Positions 61,577 to 64,000 of a stretch of DNA of 64,000 nucleotides are shown piece by piece. This stretch comes from Tatumella ptyseos ATCC 33301. Lineage in GTDB: Bacteria > Pseudomonadota > Gammaproteobacteria > Enterobacterales > Enterobacteriaceae. Under the pieces are notes generated by a model. The model was given only the letters and a program-made list of their open reading frames with translations. It searched no databases and was not told the DNA's origin. The stretch's first letter is position 1. Each line of letters starts with the position of its first letter. The position numbers and the translations under genes are program-made. Location: NCBI RefSeq assembly GCF_000735525.1, contig NZ_JMPR01000018.1, positions 109,857 to 173,856 of the forward strand. Reading direction: 5' to 3'.

Positions 61577-62119
61577 TCAACGGGCCTGAAGAAAAGTGCC
61601 ATCCTGTTGACGTATAAAGAGTACCTGACCCTTTTTCGTCGCCAGAGTCAGCCCGGTCACTGTACCGCGGTCATTAATTCGTAATCTCACTTCCTGGCCG
61701 GTCTGTAAGTTACTGAGCGGTTTATCCTGGCCTTCCACATCGGCCATAGCAAACACATCCCCGACAGGTAAATTGTTGTCGCGGAATAACTGCGCCAGTG
61801 TTTGTCCGGCAGCAATAGGGTAGCTATGCCATTGTCCCTGTGGATCATCAGAAGATGGCGGCGGCGAGGCTACAGTATTGTCCTGAGGGTTATCCAGTTG
61901 TGCCTGCATGACCGTGGACGATGGCGGTGTAATGGCATGTTCCACCGGAAACTGTTGTGTCTCGCCCGGCAGCAGAAACCCCACGATCAGCAAGACCACT
62001 CCGGCAAAAATACCCCAGCGATGAAACAGCGAGAGTGGGTCCATCCAGTGCAGCTTCTCTGGCCAGTGCCCCATCGCGCTGACAAACGTTGTGCTACCGT
62101 TAATTCTCTGTTTACGCAT
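61577..62119 (-). CDS. ytfB: OapA-domain cell-division-associated protein YtfB
   Basis: A 180-residue single-pass membrane protein. A cytoplasmic N-terminus (1-30) precedes MDPLSLFHRWGIFAGVVLLIVGFLLPG (anchor), a proline/glutamine-rich linker, then the OapA/LysM-like domain WHSYPIAAGQTLAQLFRDNNLPVGDV...FIRQQDGTFLQAR. It matches E. coli YtfB, a glycan-binding protein linked to division and adhesion, but is ~30 residues shorter in the linker. ATG 62119 has AGGGAG upstream; the frame to 62233 is not conserved. Confidence 0.9.
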   Translation of the reverse strand: MRKQRINGSTTFVSAMGHWPEKLHWMDPLSLFHRWGIFAGVVLLIVGFLLPGETQQFPVEHAITPPSSTVMQAQLDNPQDNTVASPPPSSDDPQGQWHSYPIAAGQTLAQLFRDNNLPVGDVFAMADVEGQDKPLSNLQTGQEVRLRINDRGTVTGLTLATKKGQVLFIRQQDGTFLQAR

Positions 62120-62439
62120 AGCCGCTCCCTTGCCCGGGGATATCCCTTTCCTGACCAGGCCTTGATATGACTTCAGTGTTTCCGTGATTCGGTTACGGAT
62201 TCCGTTGTGTTGCCGACGGGCGAAATGGCCCATAGAGTTTCTCGCTTATAACACGGGTGATACCCGGGGATTGATATACCGTCATAGTGTTTATAGCAGA
62301 ACGACGGATATCTGCATTTTAAGTGTCATATTCTTCATCTTTCGTAAAAAAAAGTCATCAGTGACAGGTTCGGTTTTACCCGGGAAGCATGCGCTGTTAT
62401 GCTTTCGTTTCACATATAGTTGATAAATCAGGAACAGAA
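62120..62439. other. divergent promoter region ytfB / fklB
   Basis: About 320 bases without a gene. It must hold promoters for ytfB (minus) and fklB (plus). Nothing else recognised. Confidence 0.4.
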
Positions 62440-63060
62440 ATGACGACTCTTTCTTTTGATAGCGTTGAAGCGCAGGCAAGTTATGGTATTGGTCTGCAAG
62501 TAGGACAGCAACTGCTGGAATCAGGTTTACAGGGTTTACAGCCTGAAGCGTTACTGGCCGGCCTGCGTGATGCGCTGGAAGGAAACTCGCCCGCTGTGCC
62601 TGTAGATGTCGTTCATCGCGCACTGCGTGAAGTCCATGAGCGTGCTGACGCTGTTCGTCAGGAACGTACGCAGCAGATGGCAGCAGAAGGCCTGAAATAT
62701 CTGGAAGAGAACCGTCAGCGTGAAGGTGTTAACAGCACCGAGTCGGGCTTACAGTTCCGTGTGCTGAAGCAAGGTGAGGGGGCTATCCCTTCTCGTCAGG
62801 ATCGCGTGCGTGTGCATTACACCGGTAAACTTATCGACGGAACGGTCTTTGATAGTTCGGTTCAGCGTGGCGAGCCTGCGGAATTCCCGGTCAGCGGCGT
62901 GATTGCTGGCTGGATTGAAGCCCTGACGCTGATGCCGGTCGGTTCTAAATGGGAACTGGTTATTCCTCAGCAGCTGGCCTACGGTGAGCGTGGTGCCGGA
63001 GCATCTATCCCGCCACTGAGCACACTGGTATTTGAAGTTGAGCTGTTAGAAATCCTGTAA
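62440..63060 (+). CDS. fklB: FKBP-type peptidyl-prolyl isomerase FklB (FKBP22)
   Basis: A 206-residue dimeric isomerase. An N-terminal alpha-helical dimer domain ([15 protein letters not shown]...) and the FKBP domain ([63 protein letters not shown]) are complete; the length equals E. coli. ATG 62440 is chosen by that alignment. There is no signal peptide, so cytosolic. Confidence 0.97.
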   Translation: MTTLSFDSVEAQASYGIGLQVGQQLLESGLQGLQPEALLAGLRDALEGNSPAVPVDVVHRALREVHERADAVRQERTQQMAAEGLKYLEENRQREGVNSTESGLQFRVLKQGEGAIPSRQDRVRVHYTGKLIDGTVFDSSVQRGEPAEFPVSGVIAGWIEALTLMPVGSKWELVIPQQLAYGERGAGASIPPLSTLVFEVELLEIL

Positions 63061-63086
63061 TAAATTGTCGTTCAGGACAGTTATAA

Positions 63087-63112
63087 AGCCGGTCAGATGA
63101 CCGGCTTTTTTT
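63087..63112 (+). terminator. fklB terminator
   Basis: Stem AGCCGGTC / GACCGGCT with AGAT loop followed by seven T residues, 26 bp after the stop. Clear intrinsic terminator. Confidence 0.94.
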
Positions 63113-63238
63113 ATTCCCGGAATCCGGACTTATCACAATTCCCGGGGTCTGCGTTATAGAAAAAAATCGGTTACACTGACGGAACATGCTGAAGATAACG
63201 CACCTGTTCGCGGGGTGCCGAAAGTAATGAGGTGAATG

Positions 63239-63979
63239 ATGCTGGAACAAATCTGCCAGCTGGCACGGGATGCCGGACTGGAAATTATGGAGATTTATCA
63301 TGCCGCTCATCCTGCTGAAGTTTCGCATAAGGCTGATAATTCGCCGGTGACTGCCGCAGATATGGCTGCACACCATGTGATCCTTAACGGACTGACGCAG
63401 CTCACACCGGAGATCCCGGTGCTTTCTGAAGAGTCACCGACAGACTGGGAAGAACGCCGTCATTGGCAGCGTTACTGGCTGGTTGACCCCCTGGACGGCA
63501 CAAAAGAGTTTATTCAGCGTAATGGTGAGTTCACCGTAAATATCGCACTGATAGAGCAGGGCGTGCCGGTGACTGGCGTTGTTTACGCACCTGCCAGTGG
63601 TCTGATGTATCTGGCCGCCGACGGTAAAGCCTGGAAAGAAGAAAACGGGGTCCGGACGGAGATTCGGGTACAGGAAGCCCATCCTCCTTTGGTGGTAGTG
63701 AGCCGTTCACATGGTGATGCGGAGTTAGAGGAATACCTGCAACAGTTAGGTGAGCATCAAACCGTTGCCGTTGGGTCATCGCTGAAGTTTTGTCTGGTGG
63801 CTGAAGGGAAAGCGCAATTGTATCCGCGTTTCGGGCCGACCAATATCTGGGATACCGGGGCCGGACATGCTGTCGCCAGGGCTGCCGGCGCACATGTGAC
63901 TGACTGGACAGGTAAGACGCTTGATTATACGCCGCGGGAATCTTTTCTGAATCCGGGGTTTCGCGTGAGTCTGTTCTGA
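63239..63979 (+). CDS. cysQ: 3'(2'),5'-bisphosphate nucleotidase CysQ
   Basis: A 246-residue inositol-monophosphatase-fold enzyme that hydrolyses PAP (3'-phosphoadenosine 5'-phosphate) and limits PAPS in sulfate assimilation. The metal motif [13 protein letters not shown] and C-terminal [17 protein letters not shown] are present. ATG 63239 is preferred over the adjacent 63236 for better spacing to GAGG and alignment with E. coli CysQ of the same length. In E. coli cycA, ytfE-H and cpdB separate it from fklB; here it follows directly. Confidence 0.97.
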   Translation: MLEQICQLARDAGLEIMEIYHAAHPAEVSHKADNSPVTAADMAAHHVILNGLTQLTPEIPVLSEESPTDWEERRHWQRYWLVDPLDGTKEFIQRNGEFTVNIALIEQGVPVTGVVYAPASGLMYLAADGKAWKEENGVRTEIRVQEAHPPLVVVSRSHGDAELEEYLQQLGEHQTVAVGSSLKFCLVAEGKAQLYPRFGPTNIWDTGAGHAVARAAGAHVTDWTGKTLDYTPRESFLNPGFRVSLF

Positions 63980-64000
63980 AAATAAGGCGAACGGAATATT

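Overview
The window is chromosomal DNA of a gamma-proteobacterium of the order Enterobacterales. From about 22.2 kb onward, the gene content and order follow the 94-96 minute region of Escherichia coli: tRNA-Phe, yjdC, dsbD, cutA, aspA, fxsA, groES-groEL, yjeI, epmB/efp, ecnA, epmA, mscM-psd, rsgA/orn, tRNA-Gly, nnr-tsaE-amiB-mutL-miaA-hfq-hflX-hflK-hflC, yjeT, purA, nsrR-rnr-rlmB, rpsF-priB-rpsR-rplI, ytfB, fklB, cysQ. Protein similarity to E. coli is high but not species level, and many E. coli genes of the region are absent (dcuA, yjeH, frdABCD, ecnB, ampC, queG, ula/yjf genes, cycA, cpdB). A compact Erwiniaceae-like genome (for example Tatumella or a relative) would fit, but that placement is an inference.

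Positions 1-22,190 are accessory. They hold an OsmC-like protein, a LysR regulator and an MdtG-like efflux pump (1-2.9 kb), an atypical POT-family transporter (2.9-4.4 kb), and a biofilm/adhesion locus (4.8-11.4 kb). That locus combines an EAL phosphodiesterase, a PilZ protein and a chaperone-usher fimbrial operon (pilin, chaperone, usher, tip adhesin). Then come a solitary CopC-like YobA, an NCS2 nucleobase permease, the formaldehyde-detoxification pair frmR-frmA with its operator, a monooxygenase-like protein and an acetyltransferase. The block ends with surface-glycan genes (O-antigen-ligase-like protein, GT2, GT25) in AT-rich DNA that reaches tRNA-Phe, a plausible island boundary.

The core half encodes linked housekeeping functions. 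These are chaperonin and protein quality control (groESL, hflK-hflC, hflX), EF-P and its lysylation enzymes (efp, epmA, epmB), envelope maintenance (psd, mscM, amiB, dsbD), tRNA/rRNA modification (miaA, tsaE, rlmB), RNA turnover and regulation (orn, rnr, hfq), mismatch repair (mutL), purine synthesis (purA), nitric-oxide sensing (nsrR) and a ribosomal protein operon. Between rlmB and rpsF lie a BsmA-like lipoprotein and the lysozyme inhibitor Ivy.

The most interesting observations are: (1) four TATCAA hexamers upstream of the fimbrial pilin gene, next to PilZ and EAL genes, an arrangement like the Klebsiella mrk/MrkH/MrkJ circuit; (2) a gene-free segment near the tRNA-Gly genes with two perfect DnaA boxes flanking a consensus IHF site and a nearby GATC cluster, at the place where E. 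coli carries datA; (3) a 17-copy 8-bp tandem repeat beside the tRNA-Gly pair; (4) a POT transporter lacking the ExxER motif; (5) an NsrR with altered cysteine spacing. No CRISPR array, insertion sequence or prophage was seen.
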